A stretch of DNA of 37,616 nt. Origin: Candidatus Bathyarchaeota archaeon (lineage in GTDB: Archaea; Thermoproteota; Bathyarchaeia; Bathyarchaeales; Bathycorpusculaceae). The notes beneath the pieces were generated by a model, which was not told the origin of the DNA, did no database searches, and saw nothing but the letters and a program-made list of their open reading frames with translations. The DNA lies in contig JAOZHV010000017.1 in NCBI GenBank assembly GCA_026014725.1, forward strand, positions 1 through 37,616, given 5' to 3'. Position 1 is the stretch's first letter; each line of letters starts with the position of its first letter. Shown here piece by piece: positions 16,960 through 25,373 of the stretch. A program made the position numbers and the translations under genes.

Positions 16960-17938
16960 AAAATGCGTGATTGCCAAAAAAGCCAAGACACCTCAGCTGA
17001 GAAAGATCAAGATAACTCGCAGATTTGTTGAGGCGGTGATTTTGTTGGTTGTCGTTGTTTTGATTTTGGCTTTGCCATTGTTTGCGGGCACCAAATCTTA
17101 TCCACTCACGGTTGTTGAGGGCAACAGTATGTCGCCGACTTTGCAAAATGGTGATTTGGTGTATTACACTAGTTGTGGCGGGAAGGTTGAGAATGGTTCT
17201 TTAATCGTTTTTTATCAGGACAATTCAGGTAATCCGTTGCTTAGTGATTTAACTCGGTCAGTTGTGATTCACCGTGTGGTAAATGTAACTGTTGGGGAGG
17301 ATGGTTTGTTGTATTATAAGACGAAAGGCGACAACAACAATGTTATGGATGCGGGTCTTATTCGGTTTGATAGCGTTTTAGGGGTTAAGGCGCTTGTGAT
17401 TCCTAAGGTTGGTTTTGCTTTTCTGTTTTTGAAGTCTCCGCAGGGGCTAATCTCTCTTGTTAGTTTAGTGGTAATTTCTTACCTTAGCATTTATGAATCA
17501 AAATTGTGGAAAGATAAAAAGAAAGCCGCATTTCTTGGGCAACTTGCACAAAAAACGCTTAACAAGGAAGTGCCTGAGGATTTTTACCGAAAGGTGGAGT
17601 TGGCAGTGCAAAATATTGAAAGCCTTGACCACACTAAACTTGAGGATGCGGATGCGCGTGCGTTGGCTACATGGCTTAAAGGCTCTCTTGGAAGTGACTG
17701 CAAAATTCATACGGTACAATGCGAAAAGTGCCATAACAGAACGGTTGTTTTAGAGGGCCCAAAACAAACATTACTAGTAGGCGTTAGCGAGAATGGAGAT
17801 TGCTCGGGATTAGTGACGCTGTTGAAGGAAAAGAATCGACCGCTATTGACCTGTGAAAACTGTTTCGGTATGAGTCACAGGGCAACTAATTTTGGGTTGA
17901 CTCAATCCGTCTTAAAATTTAAGCAGATGACACTTTAA
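16952..17938 (+). CDS. Signal peptidase I (archaeal/Sec11-like) with C-terminal cysteine-rich domain
   Basis: 328 residues, well beyond the usual archaeal signal peptidase length. The N-terminal membrane anchor (about 26-46) precedes the catalytic part: nucleophile S59 in GNSMSPTLQNGD, H107 in SVVIHRVV (archaeal/ER-type His in place of Lys), and D127/D133 in TKGDNNNVMDAG. A second membrane span (about 152-182) returns the chain to the cytoplasm. A roughly 145-residue domain follows, with C257-x2-C260 and C301-x2-C304, probably binding zinc. It overlaps the upstream secreted-protein gene by 8 bases (ATGGTTGA), so the products are translationally coupled. The cassette suggests a dedicated, SipW-like peptidase for the two neighbours. 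That role is inference. Confidence 0.85.
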   Translation: MVEKCVIAKKAKTPQLRKIKITRRFVEAVILLVVVVLILALPLFAGTKSYPLTVVEGNSMSPTLQNGDLVYYTSCGGKVENGSLIVFYQDNSGNPLLSDLTRSVVIHRVVNVTVGEDGLLYYKTKGDNNNVMDAGLIRFDSVLGVKALVIPKVGFAFLFLKSPQGLISLVSLVVISYLSIYESKLWKDKKKAAFLGQLAQKTLNKEVPEDFYRKVELAVQNIESLDHTKLEDADARALATWLKGSLGSDCKIHTVQCEKCHNRTVVLEGPKQTLLVGVSENGDCSGLVTLLKEKNRPLLTCENCFGMSHRATNFGLTQSVLKFKQMTL

Positions 17939-18153
17939 ACTTCGATTGTTCGTGATAGACTTTCACTGATTTGGGTATCGTTTCTTTTTCAAACTGGAAG
18001 ACTATTGTTTACTGATGGGCTCATGGTTGAGTGGTCAGGAAAAGGAACACGGTTTACCCAAGCGTTTACTCCCCTTAACCATTTTTTTACCGCAAACTTG
18101 AAAAAGCATTTTTCCCATAGAAGAAGAAAATAGCACACGCGAGAGTGTATGGT

Positions 18154-18399
18154 ATGAAACTCAACAAGACCGATGATAAAGTTGTTGCAACCCTTCAAGC
18201 GGAAGGAAAAGAATTAACCCTCCAAGAAATTGCAGACAAAACAGGTGAAACCCCTAAGAAAATCTTCCGCTCCCTGCGCAAACTCTTCGAAAACGAAATC
18301 GTAGAAACGCAAGCGCGCAAATACAAACTATTGATTACGGATACAAAAGAAATCAAAGCGAAACTTGCGGCTAAAGGCGAAGAAGAAACTCCCGCTTAA
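18154..18399 (+). CDS. Small winged-helix DNA-binding protein
   Basis: 81 residues from ATG 18154 (a GTG nine bases upstream is possible). A single winged-helix fold: DDKVVATLQAEGKELTLQEI, ADKTGETPKKIFRSLRKLFE (recognition helix), wing EIVETQARKYKLL, and a charged C-terminal tail (KAKLAAKGEEETPA). It is of the abundant small archaeal wHTH type, either a transcription regulator or a chromatin-associated protein. It is monocistronic; the 215 bases before it hold no good gene. Target unknown. Confidence 0.7.
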   Translation: MKLNKTDDKVVATLQAEGKELTLQEIADKTGETPKKIFRSLRKLFENEIVETQARKYKLLITDTKEIKAKLAAKGEEETPA

Positions 18400-18462
18400 A
18401 CCCAATCTTATTCCTTTTTCGACTTTAAAGGTAAATTCACCGCAAAATGTTAATTGTTTGAG

Positions 18463-18536
18463 AGCCTCGAGCGGGCCTTGATCCCGCGGCCTGCTGCTTA
18501 CAAGGCAGCCGCTCTACCGGGCTGAGCTATCGAGGC
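18463..18536 (-). tRNA. tRNA-Thr(TGT)
   Basis: A complete cloverleaf on the minus strand: acceptor GCCTCGA/TCGAGGC, D stem GCTC/GAGC, anticodon stem GCTGC/GCAGC with loop CTTGTAA (anticodon TGT), T stem GCGGG/CCCGC, and discriminator U as usual for archaeal tRNA-Thr. The T loop reads ATCAAGG, with A at position 54 instead of T. CCA not encoded. A TATA-like TTTTTATG lies about 30 bases upstream. Confidence 0.95.
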
Positions 18537-18665
18537 AGTTGCATTTTGATGTATCATCAACACATAAAAACTTACCCAAATAAAAGTTACTGATTTTTGG
18601 TGTTTGGTTTTCTTGTTTCCACAAGCAATAAAAATTTCTTTTGTTTTTTAGTTAGTGGTGATTCT

Positions 18666-19049
18666 ATGGTGAATAAACGTACTGTTGATGAGATTTTAGG
18701 GAGCCTTGAACCAGCGCAAAAGGAAATTGTTGAGAATCTTCGGAGTTTAATTAAGGCGTCTGTTCCAGAAAGTGTTGAATTAGTGAAGAATGGGCAAATT
18801 AGGTATAAGCTTGATGGAAGGGATTTTGTTTGGATTAGTCAGTTTGGTGGTCATGTGGATTTGGAGTTTGCTATGGGTTCGAGTTTGGCTTCGGGTTTAC
18901 TTAGGAGCAGAGGGGTAGCGGAATCTCATCAGAAGGTGCAGCATGTTGTGGTTGATGATTTTGATAAGTTGAAGCCTGAATTGACTAGGCTTTTGCGGGA
19001 GGCGGCAAGTTTGGGTTTTGAACATTGTCAACGGCGTGAGGTAGGCTAA
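18666..19049 (+). CDS. DUF1801 / YdhG-like protein
   Basis: 127 residues from ATG 18666, supported by GGTGA at 18657-18661; the longer frame from 18597 has no such site. The family pattern is visible: TVDEILGSLEPAQKEIVENLRSLIKASVPESVELVKNGQ at the start, then RYKLDGRDFVWISQFGGHVDLEFAMGS, ending with a helix KLKPELTRLLREAAS. DUF1801 proteins are small alpha/beta proteins of unknown biochemical role; the frataxin-like fold has been proposed. The gene is isolated. Its coding strand is rich in T and G, unlike rpl14e and cbf5. Confidence 0.75.
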   Translation: MVNKRTVDEILGSLEPAQKEIVENLRSLIKASVPESVELVKNGQIRYKLDGRDFVWISQFGGHVDLEFAMGSSLASGLLRSRGVAESHQKVQHVVVDDFDKLKPELTRLLREAASLGFEHCQRREVG

Positions 19050-19095
19050 TTTTAGTTTGGAGTACAGTTTGGATTGTTATTGGTGTAATTTGGCG

Positions 19096-19299
19096 TTAAG
19101 TTCCGACTAGGATTTTGTGCACTATTATTCCGATGATTAGTGTAAGTAATCCGAGCCCTCCGAAGATTGTTTGGTGTCCGATGCGTAATGGCAGTAGAAA
19201 CGCCGTGAGTACCATGGCAAGACCAAGCAGTATCAATATGGCATCAGGGTTTCTTATGATTCTGTCAATTATTTTCGTGGTTGTTTTCAAAATTACCAC
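19096..19299 (-). CDS. Small two-span membrane protein, hypothetical
   Basis: 67 residues starting GTG: a basic amphipathic N-terminus (TTKIIDRIIRNP), then two membrane spans (AILILLGLAMVLTAFLLPL and IFGGLGLLTLIIGIIVHKIL) joined by a short loop. Composition and hydrophobic periodicity look coding, but overlapping frames on the other strand (19281-19478) also encode two spans, so the strand is not certain. The inverted element at 19552-19681 points toward this gene. Function unknown. Confidence 0.45.
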   Translation of the reverse strand: MVILKTTTKIIDRIIRNPDAILILLGLAMVLTAFLLPLRIGHQTIFGGLGLLTLIIGIIVHKILVGT

Positions 19300-19478
19300 G
19301 ATTGTTTTCTAGTTTGATAGCGCTTAAAAGCTTGTTTAGGAAGCCTGCATTGCAAGATTTGTTAATTTGGCTTTTCAATGGTTGCTTTTTTGTAGTTATT
19401 GTTGCAGAATGGATTCTTGTGTATAACATCCACCTGTCGGTTGTGTTTTGGGCTTTTTTGGTCGTAGTTATTGCATAA

Positions 19479-19824
19479 GCAGTACAGCGGAGTAAAGGGG
19501 GAAGTATGTGGTTTTCCGTATGTAAGAGAAGTGTTTGCTGTTTTGCGGTAGACCCTATCCCCCTATTTAAAGGCGAGATTTTCAGCATGCTTTTGGCGTT
19601 GAAAAGCGGTAATTTCGCCTACCCCTCTATAGTTTCTGCATAGAATTCCTAATAGCATCCAAATAGGCTCCTAATAGGTTGGTGAGCTACCGCTTTTTTA
19701 GGTAAAGTTTGCCCCCACTTGCACATAGTAAACAAAAGACAGAACCTCCAAGGTATGTAGTAAACAAGACCTTGCGGCATTTGCGCAAACGCTAAAAATC
19801 AACCCCAACAAATAACAAGAACAC
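19479..19824. other. 346-base region holding the inverted repeat element; no gene seen
   Basis: Contains copy B of the dispersed element (19552-19681, minus orientation). Nothing else is supported except a short lead-in to the membrane gene at 19825, which lacks a clear ribosome binding site (possibly leaderless). Confidence 0.5.
19552..19681 (-). repeat. Dispersed element, copy B, inverted relative to copy A
   Basis: Read on the minus strand it gives three CTATT-type units (CCTATTAGGAG, CCTATTTGGATG, CTATTAGGAATT), then GCAGAAACTATAGAGGGGT (complement of 19621-19639). The 46-base core (complement of 19552-19597) differs from 13137-13182 at two positions. The TATA-like TTTAAATA has the same CTCGCC and GGGGG flanks. 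Between the two blocks sequence and length vary slightly, as expected for old copies under selection on the core. Confidence 0.7.
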
Positions 19825-20226
19825 ATGACCAAAAGAGTCTTTCGCGCTGCGGGAACGCTTGTTTTCTTAGCCGCCAGCTTAAGCATTATCGCTTATTTGG
19901 TTCAAGCCAATTTTTTCACACGTTCCGATTTGTTTTGGATAGGCGCAGCCGCAGGATTCCTAGTCTGCCTGTTTCTTGCCTCAGTCGTCTCGGCAGCTAT
20001 TTTAGCCATAAAACGAGGGCTGTCAGCAAAAAGGCTTCGCCTAGCCGCCTCAACGATGATTAGTTCAGCCGCAATCACGATAACAATTTATTTTATCAGA
20101 GGACCATTCCACTTAGACTCAGACGTCTGGTGGTACGGCGCAATAGCAGGCTTCCTTAGCTGCACAGCAATAGTTTTTCTTGCCTTCACAATCTACACCG
20201 CATACAAACTGGTGCATAAAATCTAG
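19825..20226 (+). CDS. Four-span membrane protein, hypothetical
   Basis: 133 residues with four predicted spans (about 8-26, 36-60, 72-93 and 103-126) in two similar halves. Each half has an aromatic/acidic loop followed by W-x-G-A-x-A-G-F-L-x-C (DLFWIGAAAGFLVCLFLA and DVWWYGAIAGFLSCTAIV), suggesting internal duplication. Basic loops (RVFRAAG, KRGLSAKRLR) should face the cytoplasm. No enzyme motif; family not recognised. ATG start, no strong ribosome binding site. Confidence 0.7.
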   Translation: MTKRVFRAAGTLVFLAASLSIIAYLVQANFFTRSDLFWIGAAAGFLVCLFLASVVSAAILAIKRGLSAKRLRLAASTMISSAAITITIYFIRGPFHLDSDVWWYGAIAGFLSCTAIVFLAFTIYTAYKLVHKI

Positions 20227-20366
20227 ATACAAGTTCCAAACGGTTCTTAGAGGCACAAGTAACTAAGTCGAATGGTGTATTTAGCGCTGGAGTGGTAAGC
20301 AGATTAGCGAGGACACTTTGATTAGGACTAAAAGTGGGTGTTTAAAAAAAAGGAGTAAAATGAGGG

Positions 20367-23291
20367 TCATTTTCTCAACTTTCGCACTGCAACGATAGTG
20401 TATATACTGATACAGATAGTCACTATAACAGCTACAATTATGCCTATGATTAGAGGCATCAAACCAGATAGTGCTGCTTCAACATCTGCTTTGAGAAGAG
20501 GCATTGTTTGCTGCGGTTCAGTCACAGTTAAGGTTTGGCTTTGACTACTGCTTGCCAAGTGAGTAGCATCTCCAGGCCATGAAGCAAATACTGTCCAATC
20601 ACCAGTTATGTCAGGTTTGTACATGACTGTGAAGCCGCCGTTCTCGTCTGTTACTGCAGAGATGTTGACTGGAAGCGAACTGTCATGCTTGCTAAAGTAC
20701 ACATTCATCGGGACTGCGCTGTGAACGTTGTTTATGCTACCCGCAACAGTAGTTGTATCACCAAAAACAATACTGCTGGGTCGCAACTCGAAGGTAATAC
20801 TGGTCGAAACTATAGTCGCGGGAGGGGCTTCGCTGAAACAGTAGAGGTTCCAATCGTTGGTTCCAACGTAGAGTGAGCCATTGTAGGGGGTAGGTATTGA
20901 GTGCATTTGAGTATTGAAAGAGTAGTAGGATAACGATTTTCCGGTTTGAGCATCGAGAACATGCATTATTCCTGCCTCATTTACAACATAGATGTTGTTA
21001 AACGAGCACGATATTCCCTGTGCAACGTTTTCTCGTGAAGTATAAGATTGCCACGCAAGGCTTCCGTCAAGAGCGTTAAGAGCAGTTATACCATAGTAAT
21101 CGTTGAATATGAATAAGCCATTTTTGTAAAGAGCGTTTACCTGTCCACAGCCCCCATTCTGCTGTGCGGTACCAGGGTTAATAGTGGCGTTGTATGTCCA
21201 AAGAATTTCGCCGGTTATTGTATTCAAAGCGTAATTGTAGAGCAAGGCGGTTCTCACAAAAGCTACACCATTACCGATTGTGGGAGATGCAACCATGCTT
21301 CTTCCCATTCCATAAGATACTGTAGTATCAGGGTAAGGAAGTGTTGTATTTAGTATGATGTTTCCAGTTGCTGGATTAAGCTTAAAGAAACTTCCAGCCG
21401 TAGGGGTGCTAGATGTAATATAAAGACTATCATCGACAATCGTCGGAGTAGCATAGATTGGTCCTCCAGTTTGCACCTGCCAAATGATTGTTCCGCTGTT
21501 AGCGTCTAAGCAATAAATAACGCCATCTAATGCGCCTAAATATACTTTGCCATTATAGATTATTGGAGAGCTAACTACAGCCTCTATACCAGCTGCAAGC
21601 ACTGCCGCTGTGGGTTTTATTCCAGATAATGTAGTTGTCCATACCTTGGTGCCAGTTTTTGCATCTAAACAGTGAATGCTACCGTCGTCAGCGCCCGTAT
21701 AGAGTTTACCATTTGCAACTGCCATCGTAGAATAAATCATAAGACCCGCCGTGTAATTCCATATCTGCTGTCCAGTAGATGCGTCAAAAGCGTAAATGAT
21801 TCCGTCTTTCGAACCTATATACCCTACTCCGTTGACAAATGTCGGCGAAGACGCAAAAGCTGCTCCTGCAGTAAACTTCCATTTAAGCATTAAGTTTGTA
21901 GGACCAAAACCGTTAGCTGAATGCTCTGGATCATTTAGGAACATGGGCCAGTCTCTTGGCGTGTCTCCTATACACCATACTTCCTCCTGATAACCCGTGC
22001 CAGCAGTTCCACCTGAGTAAGTATAGCTGTCGTTGGAGGCTGAAGATGTGGTTGGAATCACATACAAATTGCCATAAGCATTGCACTGCATATTATTCGG
22101 CGCGCCGTTTTCAAAGGGTGCAGACCATACAATTTCTCCGGTGAAAGCGTCCAAAGCATCAAACTTTGAATAGCCAAACTCGCCGGTAGCGAAATCGCGA
22201 TACTGATTTTCTCCACTTTGGATGAATACTTTGCCACCTGCAACAGTTAGATAGTTTGAGTAACCAATTCCAGGTCCTTTAGATTTCCATACTAGTTCGC
22301 CTGTTGTAGCATTTACCGCGTAGGTATAAGTATCTTGATTATGTTCGTAGACCATGCCATAGGCTACTGCTGTCCCTATGGCCCACTGATTGTAGTAAGT
22401 ACCAGGGTTGAAGGTCCAGAGTAGTTCACCTGTAGTTATGTTCCAAGCTCGCATATTTCCGTCGTAGCCTCCGTGCACAATCTTACCATCAATGTAACTC
22501 ATGCCGTAACTGAAACCTGTCGTCGTTGGTGTAGTCCAGATGGTTTGTCCTGTAGTCGCATTAACACCTCTTAAGAAATTGAAAGTTGTAGAATAAACTA
22601 TTACTCCATTTCCGTAGACCTGCGGCGATTCACTGCTATATATTCCATAGTCGGTCATGTTTGCTCTATTCCATATTGCTGTTGGCAGCTGTGCTGGATT
22701 CTGAAGGTTCCACAGTATACCACCGCTTGCAGCCGCTTTAAGTTCTGGGATGTAACTTATCCCTTGCATCCATCCTCCGCCGTTGCTGAATCCAGATGGG
22801 CCTGTCCATACAAGCGAGCCGTCAGCTATTTTGTAGCAATTGCTGCCTATCAGCATGTATGTATTGTCGAGCTTCGCAATGTTACCAGATGCTGTGATAT
22901 TCCACACAATCTTTCCTGTTGATCTGTCTAAAGCAATTGTTTGTGTTCCTATACGGATTCCCGAATAAATAAATCCCCAAGTTTGCACAATAACTAGACC
23001 GTTGAAGGCCCATGGACCTTGGAGCAGATTTGGTATTTTAGCGATCCATTGGATGTTGGGTTGCGATGGGCTAGGTCCATCAGCAAAGTTTGTTCGTTGA
23101 GCTGAGGCAGTATTTTGTGACCATTCGTACTGGAGCATATTGCTTGGTACATTAGATGTTTGAGCATCTACAATGATATCAGAATTTAGCAATGCAACGA
23201 AAGTCACAGATATTAACAGAATTAAAAGTACTGCAACTGCAAATGTAACGAATATACTATTTGGTTTTTTTATGCCATTTACTTTTTTCAT
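20367..23291 (-). CDS. Large secreted, membrane-anchored PQQ-type beta-propeller protein
   Basis: 974 residues. An N-terminal signal/anchor (about 13-35), about eleven blade motifs of the PQQ type (for example ALDRSTGKIVWNITA, AWNITTGELLWTFNP, AFDASTGQQIWNYTA, CLDANSGTIIWQVQT) in two blocks separated near residue 440, so probably two propellers. An Ig-like domain (about 830-925: RPSSIVFGDTTTVAGSI ... MYKPDITGDWTVFASWPGD) and a C-terminal membrane span (about 940-965) follow. The protein faces outside the cell. No quinoprotein active-site signature is evident. It is divergent from a TrmB-like regulator, which may control it. Same architecture as the protein at 1702-4455. ATG with AAGGAA upstream. 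Confidence 0.85.
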   Translation of the reverse strand: MKKVNGIKKPNSIFVTFAVAVLLILLISVTFVALLNSDIIVDAQTSNVPSNMLQYEWSQNTASAQRTNFADGPSPSQPNIQWIAKIPNLLQGPWAFNGLVIVQTWGFIYSGIRIGTQTIALDRSTGKIVWNITASGNIAKLDNTYMLIGSNCYKIADGSLVWTGPSGFSNGGGWMQGISYIPELKAAASGGILWNLQNPAQLPTAIWNRANMTDYGIYSSESPQVYGNGVIVYSTTFNFLRGVNATTGQTIWTTPTTTGFSYGMSYIDGKIVHGGYDGNMRAWNITTGELLWTFNPGTYYNQWAIGTAVAYGMVYEHNQDTYTYAVNATTGELVWKSKGPGIGYSNYLTVAGGKVFIQSGENQYRDFATGEFGYSKFDALDAFTGEIVWSAPFENGAPNNMQCNAYGNLYVIPTTSSASNDSYTYSGGTAGTGYQEEVWCIGDTPRDWPMFLNDPEHSANGFGPTNLMLKWKFTAGAAFASSPTFVNGVGYIGSKDGIIYAFDASTGQQIWNYTAGLMIYSTMAVANGKLYTGADDGSIHCLDAKTGTKVWTTTLSGIKPTAAVLAAGIEAVVSSPIIYNGKVYLGALDGVIYCLDANSGTIIWQVQTGGPIYATPTIVDDSLYITSSTPTAGSFFKLNPATGNIILNTTLPYPDTTVSYGMGRSMVASPTIGNGVAFVRTALLYNYALNTITGEILWTYNATINPGTAQQNGGCGQVNALYKNGLFIFNDYYGITALNALDGSLAWQSYTSRENVAQGISCSFNNIYVVNEAGIMHVLDAQTGKSLSYYSFNTQMHSIPTPYNGSLYVGTNDWNLYCFSEAPPATIVSTSITFELRPSSIVFGDTTTVAGSINNVHSAVPMNVYFSKHDSSLPVNISAVTDENGGFTVMYKPDITGDWTVFASWPGDATHLASSSQSQTLTVTEPQQTMPLLKADVEAALSGLMPLIIGIIVAVIVTICISIYTIVAVRKLRK

Positions 23292-23438
23292 TTTTCTTTT
23301 TTCCTTTAATTTATTTGTAAATAATACATTTCTGATGTCAGTATTTCTGAATTATGAAAAAAAATTTTTTTACATGGTCTTTAGTAAATTTTAAAAAAGA
23401 ACTAATGTTACATATTTGATTAAACGTGAGGCGACTCG

Positions 23439-24227
23439 TTGGAGGAAGTTTCTGAAACACTGGTTGAACTTGGGCTCACTAAAGCACAAGCTACGCTTTT
23501 AGTCGCTCTCTTTAAGCTCAAAAAAGCAACCGTGAAAGAACTGGAAAAGGCTACAGGAGTATATCGGCAACAAATATACCCATCCATTGTTGAACTGCAT
23601 GAAAGCGGTTTAATTGAAAAAAACCTCGGAACGCCAGCCTACTACCGAGCTTTACCGCCAAGCCACATTTTAGAAGTTCTAATAAAGCGCAATAGAAAAC
23701 GGCTTTTAGAATTGGAGAAAGAAAAGGAAAAGTTAAGAAAAATAGAACAAGAGGAAAAAACTTTACAGGAAAAAACCGAAGAATATGAATTCACATTGAT
23801 AACCGGAATGAAAAGATTTGGGAATGCTTTAGCTAAATGGAATAAAGATGCGAAAACTATGGATGTTGTTGTAAAGATTGAACGGTTTAACGAAGAATAC
23901 ACACGAGAGCTCGAAATATCGAAAACTAGACTCAGAAAAGATTTAAAGATTAGAATAGTAGTTGATTCAATGAATCATTTTAAGAGCTTAAATCCTGCAA
24001 TTGTCAGGGTTTCTCCCATGCAAATTCCAGTTTCTGCGGCAATTTACAATGGAAATAGGGCACATTTAGTCCTTTATTCAGCTTCAGAATACCCTAAAAA
24101 GGATAATGTGGTAGTTTTGACCTCGAATCACCCATATTTCGTTAAAATGGTTCAAAGCTATTTTGACATATTTTGGGATAGTGCGAATGAAGAAGAGAGA
24201 AAAATCAAGAGAAAAACAACTGAATAA
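23439..24227 (+). CDS. TrmB-like transcription regulator
   Basis: 262 residues. A TrmB-type winged helix at the N-terminus (LVELGLTKAQATLLVALFKL ... TVKELEKATGVYRQQIYPSIVELHESGLIEK, about 8-65) with the conserved RQQIY before the recognition helix. A coiled coil (about 88-120, LLELEKEKEKLRKIEQEEKT) follows, then a C-terminal ligand- or effector-like domain (about 120-250). TrmB proteins control sugar and other metabolic genes. The TTG start has GTGAGG seven bases upstream. Divergent from the 974-residue surface protein with 147 bases between, so shared control is likely. Confidence 0.85.
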   Translation: MEEVSETLVELGLTKAQATLLVALFKLKKATVKELEKATGVYRQQIYPSIVELHESGLIEKNLGTPAYYRALPPSHILEVLIKRNRKRLLELEKEKEKLRKIEQEEKTLQEKTEEYEFTLITGMKRFGNALAKWNKDAKTMDVVVKIERFNEEYTRELEISKTRLRKDLKIRIVVDSMNHFKSLNPAIVRVSPMQIPVSAAIYNGNRAHLVLYSASEYPKKDNVVVLTSNHPYFVKMVQSYFDIFWDSANEEERKIKRKTTE

Positions 24228-24383
24228 ACTAATAGTTTTACAAGTTTCGTCTAATTTTCTGTTTTTCTCCATAAATTTCTGTAAAGATGCAAAAATAATT
24301 GAGGGCTAGCTGTGGATTGGCGATAAGGTGTTGAAAGATTTGCTGGGCATCATCATTTTTAGGATAATACCACCACTTACACT

Positions 24384-24410
24384 GAGGTTCGAATCCCTCC
24401 CGCCTGCCAC
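24384..24410 (+). pseudogene. tRNA 3'-end remnant
   Basis: GAGGTTCGAATCCCTCCC followed by GCCTGCCAC looks like a T arm, acceptor 3' strand and CCA. It resembles the tRNA-Arg(CCT) 3' end at 27512-27540 but lacks one base in each half. Immediately upstream, GGATAATACCACCACTTACACT only loosely recalls the D and anticodon arms, and no acceptor 5' strand is found. It lies four bases beyond the vapC stop codon. Confidence 0.55.
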
Positions 24411-24413
24411 TTG

Positions 24414-24836
24414 TTATAATAGTTCGATATGGTATCCTTTTGGATGAAGTTTTCTATATTGCGTCTCTTCATCTGCTGTAATACATACCGTTTTTTTATT
24501 TTCTGCAACAGCCACGGGCAAGGCATCGTAGAAGGTGATTTTTCCATCATAAGCTATCTCGCCTGTTCTATTAGTGAGGTCTTGGTTGAGGTGAACTACG
24601 TTCAAGTGGAGGTTAAATAGTTGAGTTAGGGCTGTTTTCCACTTCTGTGCATCATAGTCTGGTTTATACCTCAGAGCGTTGCCAACTTCGCAGATTAGAA
24701 TTTCCGAAACTGTCAACGTAGTTGTTCCCTGCGTGTACGAATCTAAGAATTTTAGTGCTTCATCAGATTTTGCTTCTTTACTAAACCATTTAACAACCAC
24801 TGAGGAATCTAGTACTACTTCGCAGCATCTCGCCAT
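24414..24836 (-). CDS. vapC: VapC-type PIN-domain toxin
   Basis: 140 residues, a typical PIN domain. The acidic metal-binding residues are all in place: D10 (VVLDSSVVVKWF), E50 (ICEVGNAL), D104 (TFYDALPVAVAE) and D122 (ITADEE). VapC toxins are Mg-dependent ribonucleases that cut tRNA or rRNA and are held inactive by VapB. The start ATG lies inside the antitoxin gene (22-base overlap), as usual for such pairs. The stop lies four bases from a tRNA 3' remnant, consistent with arrival on an integrated element. Confidence 0.92.
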   Translation of the reverse strand: MARCCEVVLDSSVVVKWFSKEAKSDEALKFLDSYTQGTTTLTVSEILICEVGNALRYKPDYDAQKWKTALTQLFNLHLNVVHLNQDLTNRTGEIAYDGKITFYDALPVAVAENKKTVCITADEETQYRKLHPKGYHIELL

Positions 24837-25036
24837 TTCCGTATCTCCTTAGCCCCATCCCATTCACCTTTGCTTTCCAAACGAAGGCTTTTGATTGCCT
24901 CTGCAGCGCACTCTATTTCTTCTCTACGTGCGGCATCTTCAAACGCTTTTCTGGCAACCTCGCTCCAGTTAACTTTTTTACAACGTCTCATACGGCCTTT
25001 TAACTCTTCGGGAACTCTAACGGTAATATTACTCAT
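24815..25036 (-). CDS. vapB: VapB-type antitoxin
   Basis: 73 residues from ATG 25036. A short N-terminal DNA-binding stretch (SNITVRVPEELKGRMRRCKKV) and an acidic, helical toxin-binding tail (EEIECAAEAIKSLRLESKGEWDGAKEIRKWRDAAK) match archaeal VapB antitoxins. The longer frame from 25105 adds residues that do not fit the family. The gene precedes vapC and overlaps it by 22 bases. Self-repression as the VapBC complex is usual in the family; no operator could be picked out. Confidence 0.85.
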   Translation of the reverse strand: MSNITVRVPEELKGRMRRCKKVNWSEVARKAFEDAARREEIECAAEAIKSLRLESKGEWDGAKEIRKWRDAAK

Positions 25037-25125
25037 GCACACATCATATCGCACATGTCTTTTGCACATATTAAACGTAAATATTATTAAAAAACCTTCC
25101 CACACAAAACCAGCAAAGAAACAGC

Positions 25126-25170
25126 GAGCACTACTCCCCTAAGTTGGGGTTGAGAGTTCAAACCTCACAC
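25126..25170 (+). pseudogene. Decayed tRNA-Arg(CCT) fragment (anticodon and T-arm region)
   Basis: GAGCACTACTCCCCTAAGTTGGGG and the following GAGAGTTCAAACCTC align with the tRNA-Arg(CCT) middle and T arm (27485-27525) in order. Shared stretches are GAGCAC, CCTAAGTTGGGG and GTTCAAA. The acceptor ends are gone. Not a functional tRNA. Confidence 0.5.
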
Positions 25171-25250
25171 CTTGAAATCTACAGTCAGATATGACAAGTT
25201 TGGATACATTTTATTAAGCAAACGACAACTAACTGACACTGTGAGCTATT

Positions 25251-25373
25251 ATGCTGTCTAAGAGATTTGCCTATTTGATTGTTGCATTCAACATCGTAAT
25301 GGCGTTGCTTCTTTCTCTTTCAAGCCAATACGTACTAACAGTAGTAAAAGCGATTCTGGTAGCTAACGCTTAA
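25251..25373 (+). CDS. Possible 40-residue single-span membrane protein
   Basis: ATG to TAA, 41 codons: MLSKRFAYLIVAFNIVMALL followed by LSLSSQYVLTVVKAILVANA. A basic N-terminus and one hydrophobic span. GTGAG lies five bases before the ATG. The stop overlaps the convergent wHTH-membrane gene by four bases. Small membrane proteins of this kind are common on accessory islands, but the evidence is only the reading frame, its hydrophobicity and the ribosome binding site. Confidence 0.35.
   Translation: MLSKRFAYLIVAFNIVMALLLSLSSQYVLTVVKAILVANA

Noticed and set aside
18023-18133. 36-codon basic ORF upstream of the small winged-helix gene
   Set aside because: No ribosome binding site and low-complexity basic end; probably chance.
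19281-19478. 65-codon plus-strand frame with two hydrophobic spans
   Set aside because: It overlaps the minus-strand gene at 19096-19299 at its 5' end and has a TTG start with a weak site. It is possible but the minus-strand frame looks more coding.
24384-24410. Complete tRNA gene ending at 24410
   Set aside because: No matching acceptor 5' strand or regular anticodon stem lies upstream.
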